Source of the DNA: Salinispora vitiensis
GTDB lineage: Bacteria > Actinomycetota > Actinomycetes > Mycobacteriales > Micromonosporaceae
NCBI RefSeq assembly: GCF_000378825.1
Contig: NZ_KB900388.1
Coordinates: 2,986,061 to 3,040,775, forward strand
Length of the DNA stretch: 54,715 nucleotides
Direction of reading: 5' to 3'
Under the pieces are notes generated by a model. That model had not been told where the DNA came from. It searched no databases and saw nothing but the letters and a program-made list of their open reading frames with translations. Each line of letters opens with the position of its first letter. The first letter of the stretch is position 1. Made by a program: the position numbers and the translations under genes. Positions 33,655 to 41,396 of this stretch are shown here, piece after piece.

Positions 33655-33840
33655 TGCGATGTCAAGATTGTCTGTAGGTTCGTCCAGCAGCAGGAGATTG
33701 GCGCCGGACAGTTCGAGGAGCAGAATTTGGAGCCTTGCTTGTTGACCGCCGGAGAGCGTCTCGAATAATTGGTTTCGGGCCGGCGCCAACTCATACCTGG
33801 CCAATGCCGACATCGCGTCGTTGAGGGTCTGCGGTTTCGC
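33645..33840 (-). pseudogene. ABC-F family ATPase fragment (resistance-type)
   Basis: The minus frame reads KPQTLNDAMSALARYELAPA, then LFETLSGGQQARLQILLLEL and LLLLDEPTDNLDIASVE. This is the signature and Walker B of the second ATPase domain of an ABC-F protein. ABC-F proteins of this kind protect ribosomes from antibiotics and are often encoded in antibiotic loci. Both ends are cut, by the MbtH stub on one side and by the TetR gene on the other. Confidence 0.7.
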
Positions 33841-33877
33841 TGACTCGATCTGGCTACGCCCGGAGCCGGAACGAGCG

Positions 33878-34504
33878 ACCCGCGGCATACCACTGACCCG
33901 CGAACGGATCGTCGCCTAGGCGGTCGCGCTCCTCAACGAGAGCGGCCTCGAGGGCCTGACCATGCGCCGCCTCGCACAGCGCCTCGACGTCACCCCCACG
34001 GCGCTGTACTGGCACGTGCGCACCAAAGACGACATCCTCGACCTAGCCGTCGACCAGATCTTCGCAGACGTAGTCCTGCCCAAGCCGAGCGAGAACTGGC
34101 AGGACGACGTACGGCTGCTTACTCACCGATGGCGCGAGGTCATGCTGCGACACCCGTGGGCCGCCGGCCTCATCGGACGCCCGATGCTCGGCCCGAACGT
34201 CCTAGCCCGCACCGAATTTTTCCAGTCGGCGCTGGTCCGGGGCGGACTCACCGGCGTGCGGCTGGTGGTCTCCACCCGGGTGATCGCGAACTTCGTGATC
34301 GGCGCTGCGCTCACCGAGGCGACGTGGCGGCAGGTCTCCCCCGACCGGACCCACAACCAGGCCCGCGAACACATCACGGCACGGCCCGCCACGTACCCCA
34401 CGCTCGTCGCCTCCGGCCACCTCGACAGCAGCCAGTGGGACGAGGACGACCTCTTCACCAGGGGCATCACCGAACTTCTCAGCCGAGTCGACCACCAGGC
34501 CTAG
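33878..34504 (+). pseudogene. TetR-family regulator with an in-frame TAG in the first helix
   Basis: The frame reads TRGIPLTRERIVA, then TAG at 33917-33919, then AVALLNESGLEGLTMRRLAQ and RLDVTPTALYWHVRTKDDIL. This is a complete TetR DNA-binding domain except for the stop. The C-terminal ligand domain (residues from WQDDVRLLTHRWREVMLRHP on) is intact and of the TetR_C_1 type. Translation could restart at the ATG at 33962, but that product lacks helix 1 of the DNA-binding domain and has no ribosome site. The upstream end touches the ABC-F fragment. Probably inactive. Confidence 0.75.
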
Positions 34505-34578
34505 CCGAAACAGCCAAGGCAGCGGGTCCTCAACGGGCGCCACCCCACGGTCGCGGGTCGCCTTGATCCCGCAGCTGA

Positions 34579-35655
34579 TCACGGCGACGCCTTCAGATCG
34601 GCCAGGGACATCGCCGCGTCGTCCGTGGTGGGCGCGAGCCGGGTCATCACCATGTCGTGGAACCCCAGGCCCGTCTCCAGGCTCACCTCGGCCCACAGGT
34701 CGATGTCGTGCCCCAACTCGCGAAGCCGGTCGATAACCCGGTCAGTAAGAGCCGCCGAGGTGCCCTCCAGCCGCGCCGACCAGGCGAGGAAGGCCTCCGC
34801 CTCGGCACCGGGGTCGAGGACCGCCAGCACGTCGCGCCCCTCGGTGCTCCACCACTCATGCAGTGCCGCCGTACGACGGCCATAGTCGGGGTCCGAGAGC
34901 GGCCCGGCAGCGAGCTGCTCCAGGGACCGCGCCGCCCGATCGGAGGTGGGGCTGGCGCTCTCCCGGACGATCCGGGCCTGTAGGCCAGCCAGGATCTGGT
35001 GGAAGTTGGGCAGCCGCACGGCCCGGGTGGGTGCACCGCCGGCAACCAGCCGATCGACCACCTCGGCCGGGGCCAGGTCACGGCGGGTGCCGTCGTCGGC
35101 GCCGCGCAGGGCGGACTCCACCGCGTCGCCGCCGAGGAAGAGGCAGGACTCCCGTACCGCGGTCTCCGGCAGGTCGGACGTGTGGACGACGCACATCACC
35201 ATGTTCTGCGAGCCGAATTCGTACCGCAGCAGGCCGGGCTCCGACAGACCCGGGTTGGAAGGCCCCTTGAGCTCGGAGAGCCACTCGGCCGCCGGGACGT
35301 CACCGGGACGGTCGAGGAGGAGCGCCACCGCCGGGCCGAGTCGGTAGTAGCGCGGCATATACCACCACAACGGGCGGCTGCCGGCGTCCATCAGCCTCAC
35401 CTGGGTGTAGCGGTAGAGCTCCTCGAGCCGGCGGTGGTGCGGGCGCACCACCTTAAGGGCGGTCACGCCGAAGCCCCGCTCGCCCAGCCACGCGACGATA
35501 TCCGGAACCTGGCCCTGGCGGACCGCTTCGGGCCGCGCGAGCATGAAGGCTGTGCGTCGCGCCGCCGCCGGGTGCGCGTCGAGCAAGCGCCGGGGCTCGG
35601 CCCAATCGTCCACCGGCAGCGCCGCCAACAGCCCCGCCATCGACTCGTCCCCCAT
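34579..35655 (-). CDS. NDK-fold protein with a long helical extension
   Basis: 358 aa from the ATG at 35655 (GGAAGGGC upstream). Residues 35-175 follow the nucleoside-diphosphate-kinase fold: AFMLARPEAVRQGQVPDIVA, then WLGERGFGVTALKVVRPHHR, GPAVALLLDRPGD, SEPGLLRYEF and CVVHTSDLPETAVRESCLFL. Active-site His158 sits in CVVHTSD (NVVHGSD in true NDKs) and Arg144 is kept. The ATP-binding Lys of KPDA is Arg41, and the Asn before VVH is Cys. True NDKs are about 140 aa; here 180 further residues are mostly helical and unlike anything I know. Catalysis is therefore uncertain: an altered phosphotransferase or a nucleotide sensor. It follows a PfkB kinase gene on the same strand (92-base gap). A second NDK-fold protein with an extension is at 53464. 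Confidence 0.75.
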   Translation of the reverse strand: MGDESMAGLLAALPVDDWAEPRRLLDAHPAAARRTAFMLARPEAVRQGQVPDIVAWLGERGFGVTALKVVRPHHRRLEELYRYTQVRLMDAGSRPLWWYMPRYYRLGPAVALLLDRPGDVPAAEWLSELKGPSNPGLSEPGLLRYEFGSQNMVMCVVHTSDLPETAVRESCLFLGGDAVESALRGADDGTRRDLAPAEVVDRLVAGGAPTRAVRLPNFHQILAGLQARIVRESASPTSDRAARSLEQLAAGPLSDPDYGRRTAALHEWWSTEGRDVLAVLDPGAEAEAFLAWSARLEGTSAALTDRVIDRLRELGHDIDLWAEVSLETGLGFHDMVMTRLAPTTDDAAMSLADLKASP

Positions 35656-35747
35656 GATTCTGCCCTTCCGGTGCCCGCCGCTCCGCCGCCAAGTCGGGCA
35701 CTCCCCACGCATGCGCCTGGCCGTCCCGTCCTCGGCACGCGTCGCCG

Positions 35748-36710
35748 TCACCAGCGGCGGCTTCGACCTGCGGGCGGGTCCAGTTCCGCCGCCCGGGCGA
35801 GCAGCGCGCCCCGGTCGATCAAGTCGACGTTCGTCGCCGCCACGGTACAGGCGTAAGCCCCGGAGATCGCGCCGTACAGGGCGCACCGCCGCGCCGGCTC
35901 CCCCGCGAGCCAGCCGAACAGGAAGCCTGCGGCGAAGGCGTCGCCCGCACCGTTGGAGTCCACCACCGGCGCCGGCGGGTCGACCGCCGGAACATGGCTG
36001 AACTCCCCGTCGACCAGCAGGTACGCCCCCTCGGCTCCGGCGGTGGCGACGACCGTGCGGGCCCGGCCGCGTTCGACGATGCGCCGCATCGTCTGCTCGG
36101 GGTCGGCCAGTGCGGCCGACGACACAAAGACGAGGTCGGCCGCGTAGGCGAAGTCCTCGTGGTACGGCTCGTGGCCGTCCCAGTTGTGTAGGTCCGTGGA
36201 GATGGTTACGCCCGCCGCGCGCAGCGTAGGGAGGGCGAAGGCGCACGGATAGGTGATCGACACGTGGGCGTGCCGGCTCGCCGCGGCGAGGGCGGTGACC
36301 AGCTCCACCGGGAGCCGGTCCCCCGCCTCGGATCGGCTGCTGTCGTACAGGGACAACCGCCGCCCGTCCGGGGCGACGAGGTTGACCGCGCGGCGGGTAC
36401 CGGCCCGCAGCGGAGAGGCGGTGAGCGGGATGCCCCGCTCGTCGTGCAGGGCGCGGACCAAGTCACCCTCATGGTCGTCGCCGATCACATCGACGTGGTG
36501 AGTACGCAGACCCAGGGCGTGAACCGCCATCGCCACGAAGTCGCCGGTCTGCCCCGCGCGAGTCGTGATCGCCGGCACCATATAGCTGTCGGCGAACGGA
36601 AGGGGCAACTGCGGTGCGTAGACGATGGTGTCCACGCCGGCGCCGCCCAGGACAAGAACGTCGATCTCCGGACGTCGGGGGCGACGCTCACCCCGCGGCT
36701 CACCCGTCAT
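35748..36710 (-). CDS. PfkB-family carbohydrate/nucleoside kinase
   Basis: 320 aa. The N-terminus has VLVLGGAGVDTIV and the double-Gly region RAGQTGDFVAMAVHALGLRT (usual GGAAGNxA replaced by RAGQTGDFV). The C-terminal signature is VDSNGAGDAFAAGFLFGWL with catalytic Asp257 and the anion hole GAGD (DTxGAGD with T to S/N). It phosphorylates a sugar hydroxyl with ATP; ribokinase/adenosine-kinase-like substrates are typical. Its ATG overlaps the stop of the upstream hydrolase gene (ATGA), so the two are co-translated, and the NDK-fold gene follows. It may start a salvage or activation route for a sugar or nucleoside. Confidence 0.85.
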   Translation of the reverse strand: MTGEPRGERRPRRPEIDVLVLGGAGVDTIVYAPQLPLPFADSYMVPAITTRAGQTGDFVAMAVHALGLRTHHVDVIGDDHEGDLVRALHDERGIPLTASPLRAGTRRAVNLVAPDGRRLSLYDSSRSEAGDRLPVELVTALAAASRHAHVSITYPCAFALPTLRAAGVTISTDLHNWDGHEPYHEDFAYAADLVFVSSAALADPEQTMRRIVERGRARTVVATAGAEGAYLLVDGEFSHVPAVDPPAPVVDSNGAGDAFAAGFLFGWLAGEPARRCALYGAISGAYACTVAATNVDLIDRGALLARAAELDPPAGRSRRW

Positions 36711-37549
36711 CGGCGGAAGTCGCGCAACCAGGAGCGAAGCTCGCGCTCCACGAGCTCGGGACGCTCCAGGGTGAGCGCGTGCGCGGTGTCCGGCACCCGT
36801 AGGAGGCTGGCCTTCGGGATGGCGTTCTCGAGCGCGGCCGCCATCGCCTTCGTCCCGGCGGTGTCGGCCGCACCGACGAGCACTCGTACCGGGCAGGTGA
36901 CGTCGGACAGCCGGGTGGCCGCCGCCGGCTCGACGGAGGTGAATTCCGGAGTGTCCTTCTGCTGCGCGTAATTCACCCGGGACATCTCGATCACGCTCGT
37001 GCGGACCGCCTGGCGCCCCTCGGTTTGGTCACGGGTCGGACCGTCGACCAGTAACCGGACCTCGTTGGCGATGACGTCCTCGACCTCCCACGCGTCCTCG
37101 GCCGCGCGGATCGCCGCTACCAGTTCCCGCTCGTTGTCGGCCACCGGCGCGTCGAACCCGCCAATGTCCGGCGCCAGGAGGAACAGGCCGCGTACCCGCT
37201 GCGGATGGGTGAGCGCGAAGTCGACAGCCAGCCTGGCCCCCCGCGACTCTCCCACCAGGACGGCGCTGTCCAGGACGTACGCGTCGAGAACGGCGGCCAA
37301 GTCGGCCAGGTCCGAGTAGGTGCCGTCCAGCGACGTGGTGGATCGACCGAAGCAACGACAGTCGTAGGAGACCGTGAAAAACTCGTCGCCGACCGCGCGC
37401 ATCAGGGGAAACCACATCTGCGAGTGCGCGATGCCGGAGTGCACGAGGAGGACGGCGGGTCGAGTCGGGTCACCGCCGCTGCTGGTGAAAAGCGAACCGC
37501 CAGGAACGGTCACACGACGAGACTCCATCAGATTACGTTGGCCCTTCAT
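36707..37549 (-). CDS. Alpha/beta hydrolase
   Basis: About 280 aa from the ATG at 37549 (another ATG lies 7 codons later). It has the oxyanion strand VLLVHSGIAHSQMWFPLM, nucleophile elbow VGESRGARLA (Ser102, GxSxG), acid region VRVLVGAADTAGTKA and the catalytic His in VPDTAHALTLERP, a complete triad. Cytoplasmic, with no signal peptide. The fold class includes esterases, lactonases and C-C hydrolases, so the substrate is open. It is the first gene of a probable three-gene unit with the PfkB kinase (4-base overlap) and the NDK-fold protein. Confidence 0.85.
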   Translation of the reverse strand: MKGQRNLMESRRVTVPGGSLFTSSGGDPTRPAVLLVHSGIAHSQMWFPLMRAVGDEFFTVSYDCRCFGRSTTSLDGTYSDLADLAAVLDAYVLDSAVLVGESRGARLAVDFALTHPQRVRGLFLLAPDIGGFDAPVADNERELVAAIRAAEDAWEVEDVIANEVRLLVDGPTRDQTEGRQAVRTSVIEMSRVNYAQQKDTPEFTSVEPAAATRLSDVTCPVRVLVGAADTAGTKAMAAALENAIPKASLLRVPDTAHALTLERPELVERELRSWLRDFRR

Positions 37550-37669
37550 CGATTCTTCGTGACGTGCTGATGCCCCCGCCTCGATCCGCCGGCGACACAA
37601 GCTCGGCGAACCCTTGGACACCTCTGAGCAGGTACCGGTGGTCGCCCTTCCAGGGCCGGTGCGGGGGTC

Positions 37670-38074
37670 TCAGCCCTCGAACTCGCCGGGGGCCAGCGAG
37701 CGCACGACGCAGAACTCGTTGCCTTCGGGGTCGGCTAGGACCTCCCAGCCGCGGTCCGGGCCCTGACCCACATCGACTCTGCCGGCGCCCAGGGCGATCA
37801 GCCGCTGCACCTCGTCCTTGGTGCTCATGTCGAACGGGCTGACATCGAGGTGGAGACGGTTCTTCACGGTCTTGCCCTCAGGCACCCGGACGAAGACCAG
37901 GGTGACCGGCATTTGACGGGCCCGCACGTCCTCGACGTTCGGCTCCCAGGAGCCGATCTCGACGCTGTCCTCGTTGCGGTCGAGAACCGTGAAGCCGAAG
38001 ACCTCGCACCAGAAGGCAGCGAGCCGTTCCGGGTTGTGGCAGTCGATGCTCAGCACCTCGAACCTGCTTGTCAT
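37670..38074 (-). CDS. VOC-superfamily (glyoxalase/bleomycin-resistance fold) protein
   Basis: 134 aa from the ATG at 38074, with TAGGAGCT just upstream. Two repeats of the beta-alpha-beta-beta-beta module: SRFEVLSIDCHNPERLAAFW with CEVFGFTVLD, and KNRLHLDVSPFDMSTKDEVQ with VLADPEGNEFCVVRS. Metal ligands His (NRLHLDV) and Glu (PEGNEFCV) are present. This group occurs very often in actinomycetes, and most members have no known substrate. The gap to the hydrolase gene (120 bases) suggests a separate unit. Confidence 0.85.
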   Translation of the reverse strand: MTSRFEVLSIDCHNPERLAAFWCEVFGFTVLDRNEDSVEIGSWEPNVEDVRARQMPVTLVFVRVPEGKTVKNRLHLDVSPFDMSTKDEVQRLIALGAGRVDVGQGPDRGWEVLADPEGNEFCVVRSLAPGEFEG

Positions 38075-38332
38075 GTAGCTCCTAGGGAGTGTGGACGGGC
38101 CCCAAGAGTATTGGCTCGCACCGACGGACTGTCTAGCCGAAAACCTCCTGAGTACTCGGTCCAGCCCAACAACGGGACCACTGGGGTTGCCTACCTGATG
38201 CACGAACCTGAGGATGTCCTTTGTGACCCCCCGCAGAGAACGCATGAGATTGCAGACGACGAGGATCTCTTCATGCTCGCCTCAAGCTGACGGCGGAGCC
38301 GACGAGCGCATCCCGGACCTGGTCGTCGTGCA

Positions 38333-39520
38333 GTGCTAAGGAAGTCGCCTGGTGGGCAGAGGCCCACCACGCGGGTTCCTCGGCTCGCCGTCCTGACCGG
38401 CACCCACATCGTCAACGACTTCTACCAAGGGGCGACGAGCGCGATCATCGCGCTGCTCGCGGTACGCCACGGCTACAGCTTCGTCGGGGTGACCGGGCTC
38501 CTGCTGGCCGTCACCGCATCGTCTTCGATCGTGCAGCCCATCCTGGGGCTTATCGCGGACCGCCATCGGACACCGTGGATGATGTCCGCTGGCGTACTGA
38601 CCTCCGGTGTGGGATGTGCCCTGCTTGGCATCACGGAGGGTTACTGGCTGTCGTGTGCCGCCGCCGTCGTCGCCGGTCTCGGGATCGCCGCCTACCACCC
38701 GGAAAGCGCGCGGGCCGTCCGGGAGGTGGGGGGCGGCTCCGCGACGGCGATGAGTTGGTTTGCCCTGGGGGGCAATGTCGGTTACACGCTCGGCCCGCTC
38801 GCGGCCACGCCATTTCTCCTCTGGCTCGGTCTCGACGCGAGCCCCTGGCTGGTCGTACCAGCGGTCGGGGCGGCGATCGCGGGCAGCCTGGTGATGCGTC
38901 GCCGCTCGGACTGGGCGGACCGTGGGCGGGCCCGGTCCAACGCGGCGTCCGCCCGGGACAACTGGCGCGCCTTCGGCTGGTTGACGTTGTCGATCTCGGC
39001 ACGCTCCGCGGTGATCGTCGGAGTCGCCTCGTTCCTCCCGCTGCTGTTCATCCGGGAGTTCGGGGCCACCCAGCAGATGGGCAGTAACTCGCTCGCATTG
39101 TTCTTCGCGGCGGGCCTCATCGGCACGCTCGTCGGCGGTCACGTCGCCGACCGATGGGGAGAAACCCTGCCCCTCTGGTTCGGGTACGCCGCCACTTCTA
39201 CGGCCCTGGTGGTACTGGCAGTGGCGCCGCTTCCGTGGATCGCGTGGATGGCGGTCGCCCTGCTCGGCGTCGGTAGCTACCTGCCCTTCGGGGTGAACGT
39301 CACACTCGGCCAGCGCTACCTACCGGGGCGGGCGGCCACCGCCTCCGGCGTCACACTCGGTCTCGCGGTGTCGGTGGGAGGCTTTCTCGCCCCAGTCTTC
39401 GGGCTGATCGCCGACGGTGCCGGCCTCAACGCGGCACTGCTCACGTTGGCGGTCATGCCAATCATCGCGATGGTCGCGGTTCATCGTCTCCCCTCAGTGT
39501 CGAACGACGCCGAAAAGTAG
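38333..39520 (+). CDS. MFS transporter, fosmidomycin-resistance (Fsr) type
   Basis: 395 aa, GTG at 38333; the ribosome site is weak, so the start is provisional. Twelve membrane segments. The first helix reads TGTHIVNDFYQGATSAIIAL, the characteristic ND(F)YQG start of the Fsr subgroup. AAYHPESARAVREVGGGSAT and ALGGNVGYTLGPL are further subgroup hallmarks. Members export fosmidomycin and other small anions. It faces the minus-strand hydrolase/kinase block from its upstream side and is not in an operon with it. Confidence 0.85.
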   Translation: MLRKSPGGQRPTTRVPRLAVLTGTHIVNDFYQGATSAIIALLAVRHGYSFVGVTGLLLAVTASSSIVQPILGLIADRHRTPWMMSAGVLTSGVGCALLGITEGYWLSCAAAVVAGLGIAAYHPESARAVREVGGGSATAMSWFALGGNVGYTLGPLAATPFLLWLGLDASPWLVVPAVGAAIAGSLVMRRRSDWADRGRARSNAASARDNWRAFGWLTLSISARSAVIVGVASFLPLLFIREFGATQQMGSNSLALFFAAGLIGTLVGGHVADRWGETLPLWFGYAATSTALVVLAVAPLPWIAWMAVALLGVGSYLPFGVNVTLGQRYLPGRAATASGVTLGLAVSVGGFLAPVFGLIADGAGLNAALLTLAVMPIIAMVAVHRLPSVSNDAEK

Positions 39521-39544
39521 CCGCCAGCGCGCCCGCGACTGGCG

Positions 39545-39775
39545 GGCCTACCGCGCAAACACGTCGTGCACACTCACCGGGACACCCGAGCGCACCGTCG
39601 GGAACAACTGACCGACGAACCAGCGGGCAAACTTCGCGGTGTGCGGCGCGTCGACGAACAGGTAGTCGATGTCGTACCGGTGGTCTCGGAGCGTCTCCTA
39701 GGCGTCGCCCGGGATGAACGTCCACCGGCCATCTGCCAGGTCCGCGGCGACGTTGTGGCGCGTTGTCGATCAGGT
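39545..39775 (-). pseudogene. SAM-dependent methyltransferase-like fragment
   Basis: The minus frame reads DLADGRWTFIPGDA, TAG, then DYLFVDAPHTAKFARWFVGQ and LFPTVRSGVR, followed one base off by VSVHDVFAR. This is the middle of a class I methyltransferase or similar (YDxLFxDAAH...HDVF). An in-frame stop and a shift make it dead; both ends are missing. Confidence 0.4.
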
Positions 39776-39903
39776 CATGGGTGAAGAGGCACCGTAGCTA
39801 AGCGTAATGACGGTTGACATTAGCTAATGGATCGTGATGGCATCGCCCTGCTGATGGCGTCCGCATCGACGGGCGGCTCTTGGATCACCGGGGGACCAAG
39901 GAC

Positions 39904-41130
39904 ATGAGCGCTGTGGATAATCTTGCGGAAAAGAAGACGCCAACCGCTGTCCTCTGTGGCCCCGACACCGGAATCGCCTTCGTCGGCTGCGGCTACGTGG
40001 CCGACTTCTACGCCGCGACGCTGCCCAACCACCGACTCAATCTGCGCGGCGTGTTCGACGCGCGGCAGGAGCGGGCCGAGACTTTCGGCGCGTTCCACAA
40101 GGTGCCGGTGTACCCGTCGATCGAGGCGATCCTCGCCGACGACTCCGTGGAGATAGTGGTCAACCTGACCAACCCGAGCAGCCACTACGACGTCTCGCGT
40201 CGCTGTCTGGAGGCCGGCAAGCACGTCTACTCGGAGAAACCGCTGGCTCTCCGCCTGGACCACGCGAGCGACCTGCTCGAGCTTGCCAGCCGCCGCGGGC
40301 TGGGGTTGTCCTCCGCACCGTGCTCCCTGCTCAGCGAAACGGCGCAAAGCCTGTGGCACGCGCTGCGCGGCGGGGTCATCGGTCAACCCCGGCTGGCCTA
40401 CGCCGAGCTCGACGACGGCGCCATCCATCAGATGCCGTTCCAGAACTGGATCAGCATCTCCGGCGCGCCATGGCCCTACGTGGACGAATTCCGTACCGGG
40501 CCGATCATGGAGCACGCCGGCTACTACGTCACCTGGTTGACCGCGTTCTTCGGCCCGGCCACCGCCGTGACGTCGTACGCCGGTCTGCTGGTCCCGGACC
40601 GGCTGGCCGGTGTCGACCCGGGCCCACCCGCGCCCGACTTCGCCTGCGCCGTCATCGAGTTCGCCTCCGGGGTAATCGCCCGTCTGACCTGCGGCACCGT
40701 CGCACCCGAGAACCACACGTTCACGATCGTCGGCGACGAGGGAGTGCTCTCCGTCGACGACTGCTGGAACTTCGGCGCTCCGGTCACCGTCCGGACCCGG
40801 GCGGACAGTGCGCGGGCCCGGCACCACTACCTGACCGGGCCACGCACCTACCCGCTGGTGCGCCCCGCCGACTATCCGCACCGCTACACCGACACACACG
40901 ACATGGACTTCGCGCGTGGTGTGGCCGACCTGGCGGCGAGCGTACGTGGCGAGGGGCGGCAGCACCTGACCGCGGAGCACGCCGTGCACGTCTTGGAGAT
41001 CGTGCTGGCCATGGCCCGTTCGGCAGCCGAACCCGCCCGGGTGCGGATCGACAGCACCTTCGCTCCGCTCGCGCCACAGGACTGGGCGACAGACCAGTTC
41101 GAGGCCGACGTTGTGGCGCTGAGGTCATGA
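39904..41130 (+). CDS. Gfo/Idh/MocA-family NAD(P)-dependent oxidoreductase
   Basis: 408 aa from the ATG at 39904. Nucleotide fold: GIAFVGCGYVADFYAATLPN (GxGxxA) and the family marker EKPLAL at about residue 118 (YSEKPLALRLDHASDLLELA). The C-terminal half is the alpha/beta substrate domain with QNWISISGAPWPYVDEFRTG. HAGYYVTWLTAFFGPATAV holds the catalytic-type His/Tyr. Typical reactions oxidise or reduce a sugar, inositol or sugar nucleotide, or hydrolyse glycosides through redox. Its TGA overlaps the ATG of an 89-aa gene, which in turn overlaps an MFS gene: a tight three-gene operon, so the oxidoreductase product is probably exported, or its substrate imported, by that MFS. Confidence 0.88.
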   Translation: MSAVDNLAEKKTPTAVLCGPDTGIAFVGCGYVADFYAATLPNHRLNLRGVFDARQERAETFGAFHKVPVYPSIEAILADDSVEIVVNLTNPSSHYDVSRRCLEAGKHVYSEKPLALRLDHASDLLELASRRGLGLSSAPCSLLSETAQSLWHALRGGVIGQPRLAYAELDDGAIHQMPFQNWISISGAPWPYVDEFRTGPIMEHAGYYVTWLTAFFGPATAVTSYAGLLVPDRLAGVDPGPPAPDFACAVIEFASGVIARLTCGTVAPENHTFTIVGDEGVLSVDDCWNFGAPVTVRTRADSARARHHYLTGPRTYPLVRPADYPHRYTDTHDMDFARGVADLAASVRGEGRQHLTAEHAVHVLEIVLAMARSAAEPARVRIDSTFAPLAPQDWATDQFEADVVALRS

Positions 41131-41396
41131 GCGACCCCGTCCGCCGGGGCGTCCTCGCCGCGGGCCGGACCGCCATCACGCTCGGTCAGATCCGGATGGA
41201 CGTCGCGCAGTCCATCGAGCTGTTCGACCGCTTTCTCCACCGGCTCGCGCACACCTGCCGGCGGGAGGGTCAGTACCACCTGGCCGACACGGTGCTCGGA
41301 GCCCGCGATGATCTGTCGGCCCATCTCGTCGACCAGTTCCACGCCTGGTCCCCCCAGTTCCCCCGGACGCTGGCAACGGATGGCGCGGTTCGATGA
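41127..41396 (+). CDS. 89-aa protein of unknown function inside the oxidoreductase/MFS operon
   Basis: ATGA overlaps at both ends (41127-41130 with the oxidoreductase, 41393-41396 with the MFS) show it is a genuine gene. Predicted all-helical: RTAITLGQIRMDVAQSIELF, then DRFLHRLAHTCRREGQYHLA and ARDDLSAHLVDQFHAW. No Cys pair, metal motif or signal peptide. Amphipathic helices with conserved-looking His/Tyr could form a helical bundle or a partner subunit of one neighbour. No family recognised. Confidence 0.7.
   Translation: MSDPVRRGVLAAGRTAITLGQIRMDVAQSIELFDRFLHRLAHTCRREGQYHLADTVLGARDDLSAHLVDQFHAWSPQFPRTLATDGAVR

Noticed and set aside
39820..40989. Long minus-strand frame opposite the Gfo/Idh/MocA gene
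   Set aside because: Shadow frame; the plus-strand product has Rossmann and EKP motifs and ATGA coupling to the next gene.
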